From contig CAJUTU010000004.1 in assembly GCA_910589385.1 (NCBI GenBank), forward strand, positions 1 through 64,000: a stretch of DNA of 64,000 nucleotides, in the 5' to 3' direction. A program made the position numbers and the translations under genes. Under the pieces are notes generated by a model. That model was not told where the DNA came from, searched no databases, and worked only from the letters and a program-made list of their open reading frames with translations. Positions 18,507 through 27,251 of the stretch are shown here, in pieces. The stretch comes from an uncultured Lachnospiraceae bacterium (GTDB taxonomy: Bacteria; Bacillota; Clostridia; Lachnospirales; Lachnospiraceae). Within the stretch, counting starts at the first letter, position 1; each line of letters opens with the position of its first letter.

Positions 18507-19862
18507 ATGGCATTTGACAGTTTAACAGAAAAACTTCAGAATGTATTTAAAAACCTTCGCAGCAAGGGCCGTCTGACAGAGGAAGATGTCAAGGCTGCTT
18601 TGAAGGAAGTAAAGATGGCGCTTCTTGAGGCGGACGTCAATTTTAAGGTAGTCAAAGGATTTATCAAGGATGTCCAGGAGCGGGCGATCGGACAGGATGT
18701 CATGAACGGGCTGAATCCGGGGCAGATGGTCATCAAGATTGTAAATGAAGAAATGGTTTCTTTGATGGGTTCCGAGACGACAGAGATCCAGCTTCAGCCC
18801 GGCAGCGCCACTACGGTTATTATGATGGCCGGCCTGCAGGGTGCTGGTAAGACCACCACTACGGCAAAGCTCGCCGGGAAGTTTAAGCAGAAAGGGAAAA
18901 GGCCCCTTCTTGTGGCGTGTGACGTATACAGGCCTGCCGCAATCAAGCAGTTACAGATCAACGGAGAGAAGCAGGGTGTGGAAGTCTTTTCCATGGGCGA
19001 TAAAGTGAAGCCTGCGGATATTGCAAAAGCCGCGTTGGAACATGCGGCCAAGAACAATAAAAATATCGTGATTCTGGATACTGCCGGGCGGCTTCATATT
19101 GATGAAGACATGATGGCGGAGCTTCAAGAGATCAAAGATGCGGTTATTGTACACCAGACCATCCTTGTTGTAGATGCCATGACCGGGCAGGATGCGGTCA
19201 ATGTAGCCGGCAGCTTCAACGATAAGATCGGGATTGACGGCGTGATCGTGACCAAATTGGACGGTGATACAAGAGGCGGTGCGGCGTTGTCTATCAAAGC
19301 AGTGACCGGACGTCCGATCTTGTATGTAGGTATGGGAGAAAAGCTCTCGGATCTGGAACAATTTTATCCGGACCGTATGGCATCCCGTATCCTGGGGATG
19401 GGAGATGTACTGACACTGATAGAAAAGGCCGGGGCAGAGCTGGACGAAGAAAAAGCCCGGAAGATGACGGAAAAGATGAAGAAAGCCCAGTTCGACTATG
19501 AGGACTATCTGGAGAGTATGAGCCAGATGAAAAAAATGGGCGGCTTTTCTGGTATTATGAGCATGATGCCAGGTTTAGGCGCATTGGGCGGCGGCAAAAA
19601 AATGCCGGATCTGGATTCTGAGGAGAATGAAAAGCGGATGGCAAGGATGGAGGCTATGATTCTCTCCATGACACCGGAGGAACGGCAGAATCCTGATCTA
19701 CTGAATCTGCCGCGAAAGCAGAGGATTGCAAGGGGCGCCGGTGTGGATATGGCAGAAGTCAACCGAATGGTGAAACAATTTAATGAAACCCGGAAAATGA
19801 TGAAAAAGCTCCCGGGGCTTATGGGCGGTGGTAAGAAAGGAAAGTTTCGGCTTCCTTTTTAA
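18507..19862 (+). CDS. ffh: Signal recognition particle GTPase
   Basis: 451 residues. The N domain is followed by the GTPase G domain with GLQGAGKTTTTAKL near 109-122, DTAGR and TKLDGDTRGG, then the methionine-rich M domain (about 300-445, MSQMKKMGGFSGIMSMMPG) that binds 4.5S RNA and signal peptides. It delivers nascent membrane proteins to FtsY at the membrane. A GGAGTTGGAG site precedes the ATG, and it is 34 bases after ylxM in the same operon. Confidence 0.97.
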   Translation: MAFDSLTEKLQNVFKNLRSKGRLTEEDVKAALKEVKMALLEADVNFKVVKGFIKDVQERAIGQDVMNGLNPGQMVIKIVNEEMVSLMGSETTEIQLQPGSATTVIMMAGLQGAGKTTTTAKLAGKFKQKGKRPLLVACDVYRPAAIKQLQINGEKQGVEVFSMGDKVKPADIAKAALEHAAKNNKNIVILDTAGRLHIDEDMMAELQEIKDAVIVHQTILVVDAMTGQDAVNVAGSFNDKIGIDGVIVTKLDGDTRGGAALSIKAVTGRPILYVGMGEKLSDLEQFYPDRMASRILGMGDVLTLIEKAGAELDEEKARKMTEKMKKAQFDYEDYLESMSQMKKMGGFSGIMSMMPGLGALGGGKKMPDLDSEENEKRMARMEAMILSMTPEERQNPDLLNLPRKQRIARGAGVDMAEVNRMVKQFNETRKMMKKLPGLMGGGKKGKFRLPF

Positions 19863-19909
19863 CACAATATAGGAATATTTAACAAAGAGAAAGAACGAGG
19901 TGTAGAAAA

Positions 19910-20155
19910 ATGGCAGTAAAAATCAGATTAAAAAGAATGGGAAAGAAGAAAGCTCCTTTTTATAGAATCGTTGTAGCTGATTCTAGATCCCCAAGAGACG
20001 GTAAATTTATTGAAGAGATCGGAACATACGATCCGAACCAGGATCCAAGTGTGTTCAAAGTAAACGAAGAAGCGGCTAAGAAATGGTTAAACAACGGTGC
20101 ACAGCCTACAGAAGTGGTTGGCAAGATCTTTAAGATGGCAGGCATTGAAAAATAG
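19910..20155 (+). CDS. rpsP: 30S ribosomal protein S16
   Basis: 81 residues beginning [29 protein letters not shown], the canonical N-terminus. S16 binds 16S rRNA early in 30S assembly. GAGGTG lies about 7 bases before the ATG. Gene order ffh-rpsP-khpA is conserved in Firmicutes. Confidence 0.97.
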   Translation: MAVKIRLKRMGKKKAPFYRIVVADSRSPRDGKFIEEIGTYDPNQDPSVFKVNEEAAKKWLNNGAQPTEVVGKIFKMAGIEK

Positions 20156-20181
20156 GCTGTTTTGCGCGGAGGTGCACGTAA

Positions 20182-20412
20182 ATGAAAGAGTTAGTAGAGG
20201 TAATCGTAAAAGCATTAGTAGATAATCCGGACGGCGTTACCCTTACGGAGAAGCAGGATGGAAGGACGACGGTCCTCGAAGTACGTGTTGCAGACGGTGA
20301 TATGGGTAAGGTAATCGGCAAGCAGGGGCGTATTGCCAAGGCGATCCGTTCTGTTGTAAAGGCAGCCGCTGCCAAAGAGGATAAAAGAGTCGTTGTGGAT
20401 ATTGTTCAATAG
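20182..20412 (+). CDS. khpA: KH-domain RNA-binding protein KhpA
   Basis: 76 residues made of a single KH domain with the GxxG loop in GKVIGKQGRIAKAIR. KhpA pairs with KhpB/EloR and binds RNA, affecting cell division and elongation in pneumococcus; the role in Clostridia is inferred. GGAGGTG precedes the start. It sits between rpsP and rimM, as usual (also known as YlqC). Confidence 0.92.
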   Translation: MKELVEVIVKALVDNPDGVTLTEKQDGRTTVLEVRVADGDMGKVIGKQGRIAKAIRSVVKAAAAKEDKRVVVDIVQ

Positions 20413-20432
20413 AATGATTATAAAAGAGTAAA

Positions 20433-20458
20433 AAACAGGGGCAGTTTTGCCCCTGTTT
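20433..20458 (+). terminator. Hairpin between khpA and rimM
   Basis: AAACAGGGGCA (20433-20443) pairs perfectly with TGCCCCTGTTT (20448-20458) around a 4-base loop. The T-run is short, so partial read-through into rimM-trmD is likely. Confidence 0.65.
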
Positions 20459-20504
20459 CAATATGACCGTATGCAGAAGGAACGTTTAACATAGGAGAGT
20501 ATCA

Positions 20505-21008
20505 ATGGAGCAGTTTTTTCAAGTAGGAATGATTTCTTCCACCCATGGCCTCCGGGGGGAGGTCAATGTCTTCCCGACAACAGACGATGCCGGAAGATTT
20601 CAGGAATTAAAGCATGTGATTCTAAATTCAGGAAAAGAACAGATCCCTTTGGAGATACAAAGTGTGAAATTTTTTAAAAAGTTCGTCATTGTGAAGTTCA
20701 AAGGAATCGATCATATAAATGCTATCGAAAAATACAAAGGCGCGAAGCTCTTCGTTAGCCGGGAGGATGCAGTCGATTTAGAAAAAGATGAGTATTATAT
20801 TGCAGATCTGCTTGGTATGGAAGTTCTGACCGACGACGGTGAGTGCGGTACGTTAAAAGACGTGATAGAAACCGGGGCAAACGAAGTGTATGTGGTAGAA
20901 TTTGAAACATTAGGGGAAGTACTTATCCCTGCGATCCATGACTGCATTCTGGATGTGGACGTGCAGGCCGGAAGTATGAAGGTACATTTGCTGGAAGGGC
21001 TGGTATGA
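20505..21008 (+). CDS. rimM: Ribosome maturation factor RimM
   Basis: 167 residues. The N-terminal RimM domain starts with FQVGMISSTHGLRGEVNVFPTTD, and the C-terminal PRC barrel contains EYYIADLLGMEVLTDDG and VLIPAIHDCILDVD. It helps S19 and the 16S 3' domain fold during 30S assembly. The stop overlaps the trmD start (ATGA), so the two are coupled. Confidence 0.95.
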   Translation: MEQFFQVGMISSTHGLRGEVNVFPTTDDAGRFQELKHVILNSGKEQIPLEIQSVKFFKKFVIVKFKGIDHINAIEKYKGAKLFVSREDAVDLEKDEYYIADLLGMEVLTDDGECGTLKDVIETGANEVYVVEFETLGEVLIPAIHDCILDVDVQAGSMKVHLLEGLV

Positions 21009-21820
21009 TGAATTTTTATATATTGACATTGTTTCCTGAAATGGTATCGGATGGGCTGAATACAAGTATCATCGGCCGTGCCGTAAATCGGGGCCTGTTA
21101 TCAATCGAGGCAATGAATATCCGGGATTATGCATTTAATAAGCATCAGAGCGTGGACGATTATCCATACGGAGGCGGCGCCGGGATGCTCATGCAGGCAG
21201 AGCCGGTGTATCTGGCATACGAAGCGGCAGTTCAAAGGATCCAAAGAAAAAGACAAGAGGAACCGTTGGAGAAGATGGCCGAAATGACTGCAGCAGAGGA
21301 GATGCCGGTAAAAAAGCCCAGGGTGATCTATCTTTCGCCCCAGGGAAAAGTATTCAGCCAGAAAATGGCGGAGGAACTGGCACAGGAAAAAGAACTGATC
21401 CTTCTGTGCGGACATTATGAGGGGATTGATGAAAGGGTACTGGAGGAGATCGTGACAGATTATGTGTCCATCGGGGATTATGTATTAACCGGCGGTGAGC
21501 TTCCGGCGATGGTGATGGTGGATACGATCTCCAGGCTGATCCCAGGAGTACTCCATAATGATATCTCTGCAGAACTGGAATCCTTTCAAGGGAATCTTCT
21601 GGAATATCCACAGTATTCCCGTCCGGAATCGTGGCATGGCAAGAAGGTTCCGGAGGTGCTTTTATCCGGTCATCATGCAAACATCCAGAAGTGGAAAAGA
21701 CAACAGTCGATTCTGCGCACAAAACAATGGAGGCCGGATCTGCTGGAGGATTGTGAATTGACAGAGGAAGAACACGCCTGGATAAACCAGGACAGTATGC
21801 AAAATGAAAATATAGAATAA
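21005..21820 (+). CDS. trmD: tRNA (guanine-N1)-methyltransferase
   Basis: 271 residues. TrmD methylates G37 of tRNAs reading CNN codons, which prevents frameshifting. The start FYILTLFPEMV, the YGGGAGMLMQ block and the trefoil-knot SAM site (LLCGHYEGIDERV, SIGDYVLTGGELPA) are present. Residues of about 78-105 form a charged insertion (QRKRQEEPLEKMAEMTAAEE) that makes it somewhat longer than the Escherichia or Bacillus enzyme. It overlaps rimM by 4 bases. Confidence 0.96.
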   Translation: MMNFYILTLFPEMVSDGLNTSIIGRAVNRGLLSIEAMNIRDYAFNKHQSVDDYPYGGGAGMLMQAEPVYLAYEAAVQRIQRKRQEEPLEKMAEMTAAEEMPVKKPRVIYLSPQGKVFSQKMAEELAQEKELILLCGHYEGIDERVLEEIVTDYVSIGDYVLTGGELPAMVMVDTISRLIPGVLHNDISAELESFQGNLLEYPQYSRPESWHGKKVPEVLLSGHHANIQKWKRQQSILRTKQWRPDLLEDCELTEEEHAWINQDSMQNENIE

Positions 21821-21879
21821 GAAATTGTATTCGGAAAAATAGAAGCTTTTGAGACCTGTAAATGGAGGAGAGATCAAAA

Positions 21880-22263
21880 ATGGGATTTTGTGTAACAGGA
21901 GGGGCCGTGATGACCTGCACTTTCGGCATGTCTCCGTCTACGCTGACCGTACTTCCGTCGGCAAAGGTGATGTCAGCAATGCCTCTGGCAACCATTATGG
22001 ACAATGCGCCAATGATAAATATCCTTCCTTTTGGAATGTGTACAAGTATGTCTAACCCGGCAGTAGCCTCCGCGACTGCGGCAGCTATGGGGGTATTGAC
22101 CCCAATGCCCTGCGTTCCGGTTCCGGCCGGGCCATGGACCCCTGGTGTTTCGAAGGTTCTGGTGGGCGGAAAACCTGCATTAAATGACCAGTGCAGGCTG
22201 AACTGTTCATATGGAGGGATGATACAGTTTACGAATCCCGGCTGCATGACCATCCAATTATGA
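21880..22263 (+). CDS. PAAR-like protein of the DUF4280 family
   Basis: 127 residues from the ATG at 21880 (GGAGGAG 9 bases upstream; the in-frame ATG at 21862 overlaps that site). The hydrophobic Met/Ala/Pro-rich sequence with CVTGGAVMTCTFG at 4-16, MPCVPVPAGPWTPG at 76-89 and the end C..NCSYGGMIQFTNPGCMTI matches DUF4280 proteins, PAAR-related caps that sharpen the tip of contractile injection spikes and often carry effectors. It stands alone between trmD and rplS, 17 kb from the contractile injection locus, which lacks its own PAAR gene. No C-terminal effector domain is attached. Confidence 0.8.
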   Translation: MGFCVTGGAVMTCTFGMSPSTLTVLPSAKVMSAMPLATIMDNAPMINILPFGMCTSMSNPAVASATAAAMGVLTPMPCVPVPAGPWTPGVSKVLVGGKPALNDQCRLNCSYGGMIQFTNPGCMTIQL

Positions 22264-22373
22264 ATACCATACAGGTAATCTGAAGGAAGAAAACGGGATT
22301 ACTTATTTGCCGCTATATATGACTCCTTTCCTCTGACAGAATAAAAATCGTAAAATAAAAATAGCGGAAATGC

Positions 22374-22402
22374 TTGCAAGTTCAAAAAAAATATGATACG
22401 AT
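22374..22402 (+). promoter_or_regulatory. rplS promoter
   Basis: TTGCAA (22374-22379), 17-base spacer ending in TGA, then TACGAT (22397-22402). The same layout, TTGCAA with N17 and TGA-TACAAT, precedes rpmE. The transcript would have a leader of about 95 bases. Confidence 0.55.
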
Positions 22403-22428
22403 ACTACCGTTGTGAAAAAGGCGATGGT

Positions 22429-22461
22429 CCTCTGGCACAGAGGGATAGTGGATATTCCCTC
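22429..22461 (+). promoter_or_regulatory. rplS: Possible rplS (L19) leader with mutually exclusive hairpins
   Basis: CCTCT (22429-22433) pairs with AGAGG (22439-22443), while GAGGGA (22440-22445) pairs with TCCCTC (22456-22461). The two stems share bases, so only one can form. This lies in the rplS leader, where autoregulatory L19 leaders are known in Firmicutes. Whether it matches that RNA family needs a covariance search. Confidence 0.4.
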
Positions 22462-22505
22462 ATATCAGAAGTGTTAAGAACGTCAAAGAAATAGGAGGTC
22501 ACACA

Positions 22506-22853
22506 ATGAACGATATCATTAAAAGTATTGAGGCAGAACAGTTAAAAGAGAATGCCCCGGAATTCCATGTAGGCGATACAGTGAGAGTATATGCCAAGAT
22601 CAAGGAAGGTAACCGCGAAAGGATTCAGGTATTTGAAGGAACCGTGCTGAAAAGACAGGGCGGCGGAGTGAGAGAGACTTTTACAGTCAGGAAGAATTCC
22701 AATGGCGTAGGCGTTGAAAAGACGTGGCCGATTCATTCTCCTCATGTTGAGAAGGTAGAGGTTGTCCGCAGAGGTAAAGTAAGAAGAGCAAAACTGAACT
22801 ATCTGAGAGACCGTGTCGGCAAGCGGGCGAAAGTAAAAGAATTAGTAAAATAG
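22506..22853 (+). CDS. rplS: 50S ribosomal protein L19
   Basis: 115 residues with the canonical [22 protein letters not shown] and [24 protein letters not shown] blocks. L19 sits at the subunit interface. AGGAGGT precedes the ATG by 7 bases. It has its own promoter and leader, and a terminator follows at 22866-22900. Confidence 0.97.
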   Translation: MNDIIKSIEAEQLKENAPEFHVGDTVRVYAKIKEGNRERIQVFEGTVLKRQGGGVRETFTVRKNSNGVGVEKTWPIHSPHVEKVEVVRRGKVRRAKLNYLRDRVGKRAKVKELVK

Positions 22854-22865
22854 TAATCATGGGAG

Positions 22866-22900
22866 AGGGACAATTACAGAGTTTGTAGTTTGTCCCTTTT
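22866..22900 (+). terminator. Intrinsic terminator of rplS
   Basis: GGGACAA (22866-22872) pairs with TTGTCCC (22890-22896), an inner TACA/TGTA stem extends it, and TTTT follows. Confidence 0.75.
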
Positions 22901-22992
22901 CTGATATATTTTTGTATATGCAGAGGAAATCCAGCTTTTCTGACAGCAGGATTTTCTTGATGATTGGATATACAGCCCCGGAGGAAATATGG

Positions 22993-23739
22993 ATGAAAGA
23001 AGAGAGCATCCGTAAAAGAAGCAAAAAAAAGAACAAGAACATATCAACCCAGACATCCCGGAATTTGAGATTACCGGATGAAAAACCTGTTTCTTCGAAA
23101 CATCAGGGAAAGAAGAGGCGGAAAACACGCCGAAAGAAAAGAGAGAGTATTCCAAAACTATCGAAGTTAAGACTGCATTTTTCGAATAGGAGATTAAATT
23201 TTGATAAACAGCGTATCGCAAAGTTTTTGTTTCTGTCCGCAGAGATCGGCCTGGTTGGGATGCTGGCGTATGCCCTGGTGCTGTTTTATGGGCAGAGGGT
23301 CAGCAATGCAGGAGATTCCATGAGTCCTCTTTTAAAAAACGGGGATGTTGTTCTGGTGGACCGTTTGATCTATAATGCAGTCAAGCCGAGGCGCGGAGAT
23401 GTGATTGTTTTTAAGCCAGGCGGTAATGAGAATGCCCACTATCTGATTAAGCGGGTGGCAGGGCTTCCGGGCGAGACCGTCCAGATTGCGGACGGCAAGA
23501 TCTATATTAATGAAAAAGAGTGTACAGAAGGAATTTATGTATCAGATGTTCAATCAGCCGGAATTGCTGCAGAGCCTGTAGAGCTTGGAGAGGGTGAGTA
23601 TTTTGTGATCGGGGATAACCATGCCGGGAGTGACGACAGCCGTACCCCAGATGTTGGAAATGTAAGACGCCGGGATATTTATGGAAAGGCATGGTTTGTC
23701 GTCAGCTTTGGAGACAATTTTGGAAGAATAAAGGATTAG
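22993..23739 (+). CDS. lepB: Signal peptidase I (first copy, with basic N-terminal extension)
   Basis: 248 residues from the ATG at 22993 (GGAGG 8 bases upstream). A very basic Lys/Arg-rich cytoplasmic segment of about 70 residues precedes one membrane helix and the catalytic domain. The catalytic serine is S109 in NAGDSMSPLL and the general base lysine is K153 in YLIKRVAGLPGE; box E (GDNHAGSDDSR) is present. It cleaves signal peptides at the outer face of the membrane. A second lepB lies 0.9 kb downstream, with rbgA between them. The long basic tail is unlike that copy. Confidence 0.9.
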   Translation: MKEESIRKRSKKKNKNISTQTSRNLRLPDEKPVSSKHQGKKRRKTRRKKRESIPKLSKLRLHFSNRRLNFDKQRIAKFLFLSAEIGLVGMLAYALVLFYGQRVSNAGDSMSPLLKNGDVVLVDRLIYNAVKPRRGDVIVFKPGGNENAHYLIKRVAGLPGETVQIADGKIYINEKECTEGIYVSDVQSAGIAAEPVELGEGEYFVIGDNHAGSDDSRTPDVGNVRRRDIYGKAWFVVSFGDNFGRIKD

Positions 23740-23750
23740 GAGGAATGCAA

Positions 23751-24602
23751 ATGCACTTTCAGTGGTATCCGGGCCACATGACCAAGGCCAAACGGATGAT
23801 GCAGGAAAATATCAAGCTGATCGATCTGATCATCGAACTGGTAGATGCCAGGATTCCTTTGAGCAGCCGGAATCCAGATATTGATGAGCTTGGAAAGAAT
23901 AAAGCAAGGCTGATCCTGCTGAACAAATCAGATTTGGCAGAGGAACGATGGAATGACACATGGATTGAATATTTTGAACAAAAAGGTTATTGTGCGGTAA
24001 AAATCAATTCCAGAAAAAGCGGAGGGATGAAATTTATACAGGATGTCATCCAGAAGGCATGTAAGGAGAAGACCGAAAGAGACAGAAAAAAAGGGATTTT
24101 AAACCGCCCGGTCCGTGCGATGGTCGTAGGGATCCCCAATGTCGGGAAGTCCACCTTTATTAATACTCTGGCAGGGAAGGCCTGTACAAAGACAGGGAAC
24201 AAGCCAGGGGTGACAAAGGGAAAACAATGGATTCGTTTGAATAAAAATGTGGAGCTTTTGGATACTCCTGGAATCCTCTGGCCCAAATTTGAGGATCAGG
24301 CAGTGGGACTTAAGCTTGGATTTATCGGATCTATTAAAGATGAAATCCTGCAGACAGAAGAACTGTCCGCAGAGCTGAGCAGGTTTTTAACAAAAAATTA
24401 TCCGGGGATCCTTGCAGAAAAATATGCAATAGAGGAATCCTTGGATGGGTTTGAAAATCTACAGGGGATTGCGAAAAGCAGGCATTGTCTGCTCCGTGGA
24501 AATGAATTAGATCTGGAGAAAGCATCCAGGATGATGCTGGACGATTTCAGAAATGGACGGATTGGAAGGATTACACTGGAATATCCCGGAGATTTTGCAT
24601 AA
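23751..24602 (+). CDS. rbgA: Ribosome biogenesis GTPase RbgA
   Basis: 283 residues from the ATG at 23751; TTAGGAGG ends 8 bases before it, but only 2 before the ATG at 23745. The circularly permuted GTPase order is clear: the G4 motif NKSD (about 58-61) comes before the G1 loop GIPNVGKST (about 127-135) and G3 DTPG. N-terminal FQWYPGHMTKAKRMM is typical. RbgA (YlqF) drives late 50S assembly. Confidence 0.95.
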   Translation: MHFQWYPGHMTKAKRMMQENIKLIDLIIELVDARIPLSSRNPDIDELGKNKARLILLNKSDLAEERWNDTWIEYFEQKGYCAVKINSRKSGGMKFIQDVIQKACKEKTERDRKKGILNRPVRAMVVGIPNVGKSTFINTLAGKACTKTGNKPGVTKGKQWIRLNKNVELLDTPGILWPKFEDQAVGLKLGFIGSIKDEILQTEELSAELSRFLTKNYPGILAEKYAIEESLDGFENLQGIAKSRHCLLRGNELDLEKASRMMLDDFRNGRIGRITLEYPGDFA

Positions 24603-24685
24603 AATGATAGAGGGTGTTTTTAGAAGATCCGTGATATAAACATATTCTGAGAGTATCCGAATACGTGAGAGAGGAAATGTAAGAC

Positions 24686-25240
24686 ATGAGTGACGTGAAA
24701 GAGGAAAGAAGTATTTTACGGGAATTGGGAAGCTGGCTTTTATATTTATTGTTTGTAGTTGTGTTTTCTTTTATCATCATTACCTATGTAGGGCAGCGCA
24801 CCCGTGTAGACGGGCAGTCCATGGAGACAACTTTACAAAATAATGATAACCTGATCGTGGATAAAATTTCTTACCGCTTTCGGGAGCCGAAGCGGTTTGA
24901 GATCATCGTATTTCCTTACCAGTACAGAGAGAATACTTATTATATTAAAAGGATCATCGGCCTGCCTGGTGAGACGGTGCAGGTGATCGACGGTTATGTC
25001 TATATTGATGGGGAACAGCTGGATGAGCATTATGGAAATGAGCTGATGGAATCACCTGGAATCGCGGAAGATCCGATCACTCTGGGAGAGGATGAGTATT
25101 TTGTCCTTGGGGACAACCGGAATCATAGTTCAGACAGCCGGGATGCGACCGTAGGAGTGCTCCACCGGAAAGATCTGCTGGGAAGAGCCTGGATCCGGAT
25201 CTGGCCTTTAAATAAGTTTGGGGCGATCAAACATGAATAA
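24686..25240 (+). CDS. lepB: Signal peptidase I (second copy)
   Basis: 184 residues, normal Gram-positive length. One N-terminal membrane helix (about 15-35) is followed by the catalytic serine S45 in DGQSMETTL, lysine K88 in YYIKRIIGLPGE and the GDNRNHSSDSRD box. It releases exported proteins at the membrane. Its end overlaps the rnhB start by 8 bases. Two signal peptidases in one operon suggests some division of substrates, which the sequence cannot show. Confidence 0.94.
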   Translation: MSDVKEERSILRELGSWLLYLLFVVVFSFIIITYVGQRTRVDGQSMETTLQNNDNLIVDKISYRFREPKRFEIIVFPYQYRENTYYIKRIIGLPGETVQVIDGYVYIDGEQLDEHYGNELMESPGIAEDPITLGEDEYFVLGDNRNHSSDSRDATVGVLHRKDLLGRAWIRIWPLNKFGAIKHE

Positions 25241-25997
25241 GAGTATCCGTGAAATCAGGGAAGAAATGGTATCAGCCAGTCAGGATGAGCTTACGGGCCT
25301 GCTTGAAAAATATGCGTCTGATACGAGGGCTGGAGTGCAATCCCTGCTCCGTAAGTATCAGATGCAGGAAGAAAAACTACGTGCAGAGCGTAAACGTCTG
25401 GATTCCATGTGGGAATATGAAAGACAGTACGGGGATTGTACATACATCTGCGGTGTGGATGAAGCCGGCAGAGGCCCCTTAGCCGGCCCGGTAGTTGCGG
25501 GTGCAGTGATTTTACCAAAGGAATGTGAGATCCTCTATCTGAATGATTCCAAAAAGCTTTCTGCCAAGCGCCGGGATGAGCTGTATGATGAAATTCAGGA
25601 AAAGGCTGTGGCAGCAGGCGTGGGAGTCATTTCCCCGGCACGGATTGATGAGATCAATATTCTGCAGGCCACTTACGAAGCGATGCGGATGGCAATCCAG
25701 AAATTAGGCATCATTCCGCAGGTGCTTTTAAACGATGCGGTAACGATTCCGGAAATCGGCATTCCTCAGGTTCCGATCATAAAAGGAGATGCCAAAAGTG
25801 TCTCTATCGCGGCGGCCAGTATTCTTGCGAAGGTAACCAGGGATCGGTTGATGGTGGAATATGACAGGATTTATCCGCAGTATAGCTTTGCAAAGCATAA
25901 AGGGTATGGGGCAAAAGCACATATTGAGGCTATACAAAAGTATGGTCCATCCCCTATCCACCGAAGGACATTTATCAAAAATTTTATTACGCTTTAG
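25233..25997 (+). CDS. rnhB: Ribonuclease HII
   Basis: 254 residues from the ATG at 25233. The metal-binding core starts with VDEAGRGPLAGPVVAGAVIL near 75-94, followed by LNDSKKLSAKRR, IKGDAKSVSIAAASILAKVTRD and FAKHKGYG. The enzyme removes ribonucleotides from DNA and RNA/DNA hybrids. An N-terminal helical extension of about 70 residues is usual for Firmicute RnhB. It is coupled to the upstream lepB. Confidence 0.95.
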   Translation: MNKSIREIREEMVSASQDELTGLLEKYASDTRAGVQSLLRKYQMQEEKLRAERKRLDSMWEYERQYGDCTYICGVDEAGRGPLAGPVVAGAVILPKECEILYLNDSKKLSAKRRDELYDEIQEKAVAAGVGVISPARIDEINILQATYEAMRMAIQKLGIIPQVLLNDAVTIPEIGIPQVPIIKGDAKSVSIAAASILAKVTRDRLMVEYDRIYPQYSFAKHKGYGAKAHIEAIQKYGPSPIHRRTFIKNFITL

Positions 25998-26012
25998 AAT
26001 GAACATGAAAAT

Positions 26013-26366
26013 ATGGGTCAGAATAAACGAAAAACAGGAACGGCTTATGAACAGGCGGCAGGCTGCTATTTAGAACAACATGGATATGAAATATTGGAAT
26101 ATAATTACAGGAGCCGTGTCGGAGAAATTGATCTGATAGCCAGGGACGGCACGTATCTTGTGTTCTGTGAAGTGAAATATCGTCGCAATGGCCAGAAAGG
26201 AAACCCGCTGGAGGCTGTGGATCATCGGAAGCAGTATAGGATCATCCGGTGCGCACAGTATTATATGATGGCAAACAAAGTGGGAGATATCCCATGTAGA
26301 TATGATGTGGTTGGCATTGAGGGAAATCACATAACTCTGATCAAAAATGCATTCCAGGATGGATGA
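26013..26366 (+). CDS. YraN family endonuclease-like protein (UPF0102)
   Basis: 117 residues with the nuclease-like core GEIDLIARDG..LVFCEVKYR (restriction-endonuclease fold with E-x-D-x-K pattern). Family members sit next to rnhB, as here; their function is not settled, though a Holliday-junction-type nuclease role has been proposed for the fold. The ribosome-binding site is weak, so translation may depend on coupling with rnhB 15 bases upstream. Confidence 0.88.
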   Translation: MGQNKRKTGTAYEQAAGCYLEQHGYEILEYNYRSRVGEIDLIARDGTYLVFCEVKYRRNGQKGNPLEAVDHRKQYRIIRCAQYYMMANKVGDIPCRYDVVGIEGNHITLIKNAFQDG

Positions 26367-26387
26367 TGAGAGGGAAAGGAAAGTAGG

Positions 26388-27236
26388 ATGGGTTTAGGTA
26401 TTAAATATAAAGATCAGGCTCAAATTTTTCGGGAAGTGGAGGGCACAACTCCATTTCTGGAATATCCGTTGTTTGCAGGTACCCATATGGTGCGGCACGG
26501 ATTTTCCACTCGATTAGGAGGAGTCAGTGATGGTTGCTTTTCGTCATTGAACTTAGGGTTTTGCCGTGGAGATTCAAGGGAGGCTGTACAGGAAAACTTT
26601 CGCCGGATTGCATCTGCCATAGGGGTGAGATGTGAGGACATGGTATTTTCACAGCAGACACACACGGCAAACGTCCGTGCCGTAACCGAAAAAGACCGTG
26701 GAATGGGAATCATGCGTCCATTGGAATATCAGGATGTGGACGGTTTAGTTACAGATATCCCTGGTATCTGTCTGGTAACTTTTTATGCAGACTGTGTACC
26801 TTTGTTTTTCTTGGATCCCGTAAAAAAAGCAATCGGGTTAAGCCACTCTGGATGGAGGGGAACTGTTGCGAAGATCGGCAAAGCAACTGTAGAACAGATG
26901 CGGCAGCAGTTTGGCTCAGACCCCGCAGATATCCTGGCGGCAGTAGGGCCTTCCATCTGTCAGGATTGCTATGAAGTCAGTGGAGACGTAATTGAAAAAT
27001 TTCAAGAGAATTTTAAATCCAGCTATTGGAACGATTTATTTTATCAGAAAAAGAATGGAAAATATCAGTTAGACCTGTGGAAAGCCAATGAGATTGTGTT
27101 TGCAGAAGCCGGAATCCGAAAAGAACATATGGCAGTCACAAATGTCTGTACCCATTGTAACAGTGATGTGCTGTATTCGCATCGGGAGGCAGGGAACGAT
27201 AGGGGAAGCCTGGCTGCCTTTCTCGCATTAAAGTAA
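26388..27236 (+). CDS. pgeF: Peptidoglycan editing factor PgeF (laccase-domain, DUF152)
   Basis: 282 residues. Metal-binding blocks characteristic of the family are visible: QQTHTANV, TFYADCVPLFFLDP with its cysteine, GLSHSGWRGTVAKI, and VGPSICQDCYEV. In Escherichia coli this family hydrolyses the L-Ser-containing muropeptide precursors that MurC makes by error, and related enzymes have purine nucleoside activity. The Firmicute role is inferred. Start has GGAAAG upstream. Confidence 0.88.
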   Translation: MGLGIKYKDQAQIFREVEGTTPFLEYPLFAGTHMVRHGFSTRLGGVSDGCFSSLNLGFCRGDSREAVQENFRRIASAIGVRCEDMVFSQQTHTANVRAVTEKDRGMGIMRPLEYQDVDGLVTDIPGICLVTFYADCVPLFFLDPVKKAIGLSHSGWRGTVAKIGKATVEQMRQQFGSDPADILAAVGPSICQDCYEVSGDVIEKFQENFKSSYWNDLFYQKKNGKYQLDLWKANEIVFAEAGIRKEHMAVTNVCTHCNSDVLYSHREAGNDRGSLAAFLALK

Positions 27237-27251
27237 CAGGAGGAACATTTT

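Noticed and set aside
21354..22253. Minus-strand open frame of 299 codons across trmD and the PAAR-like gene
   Set aside because: It is antisense to two well-supported genes, spans their boundary and has no ribosome-binding site.
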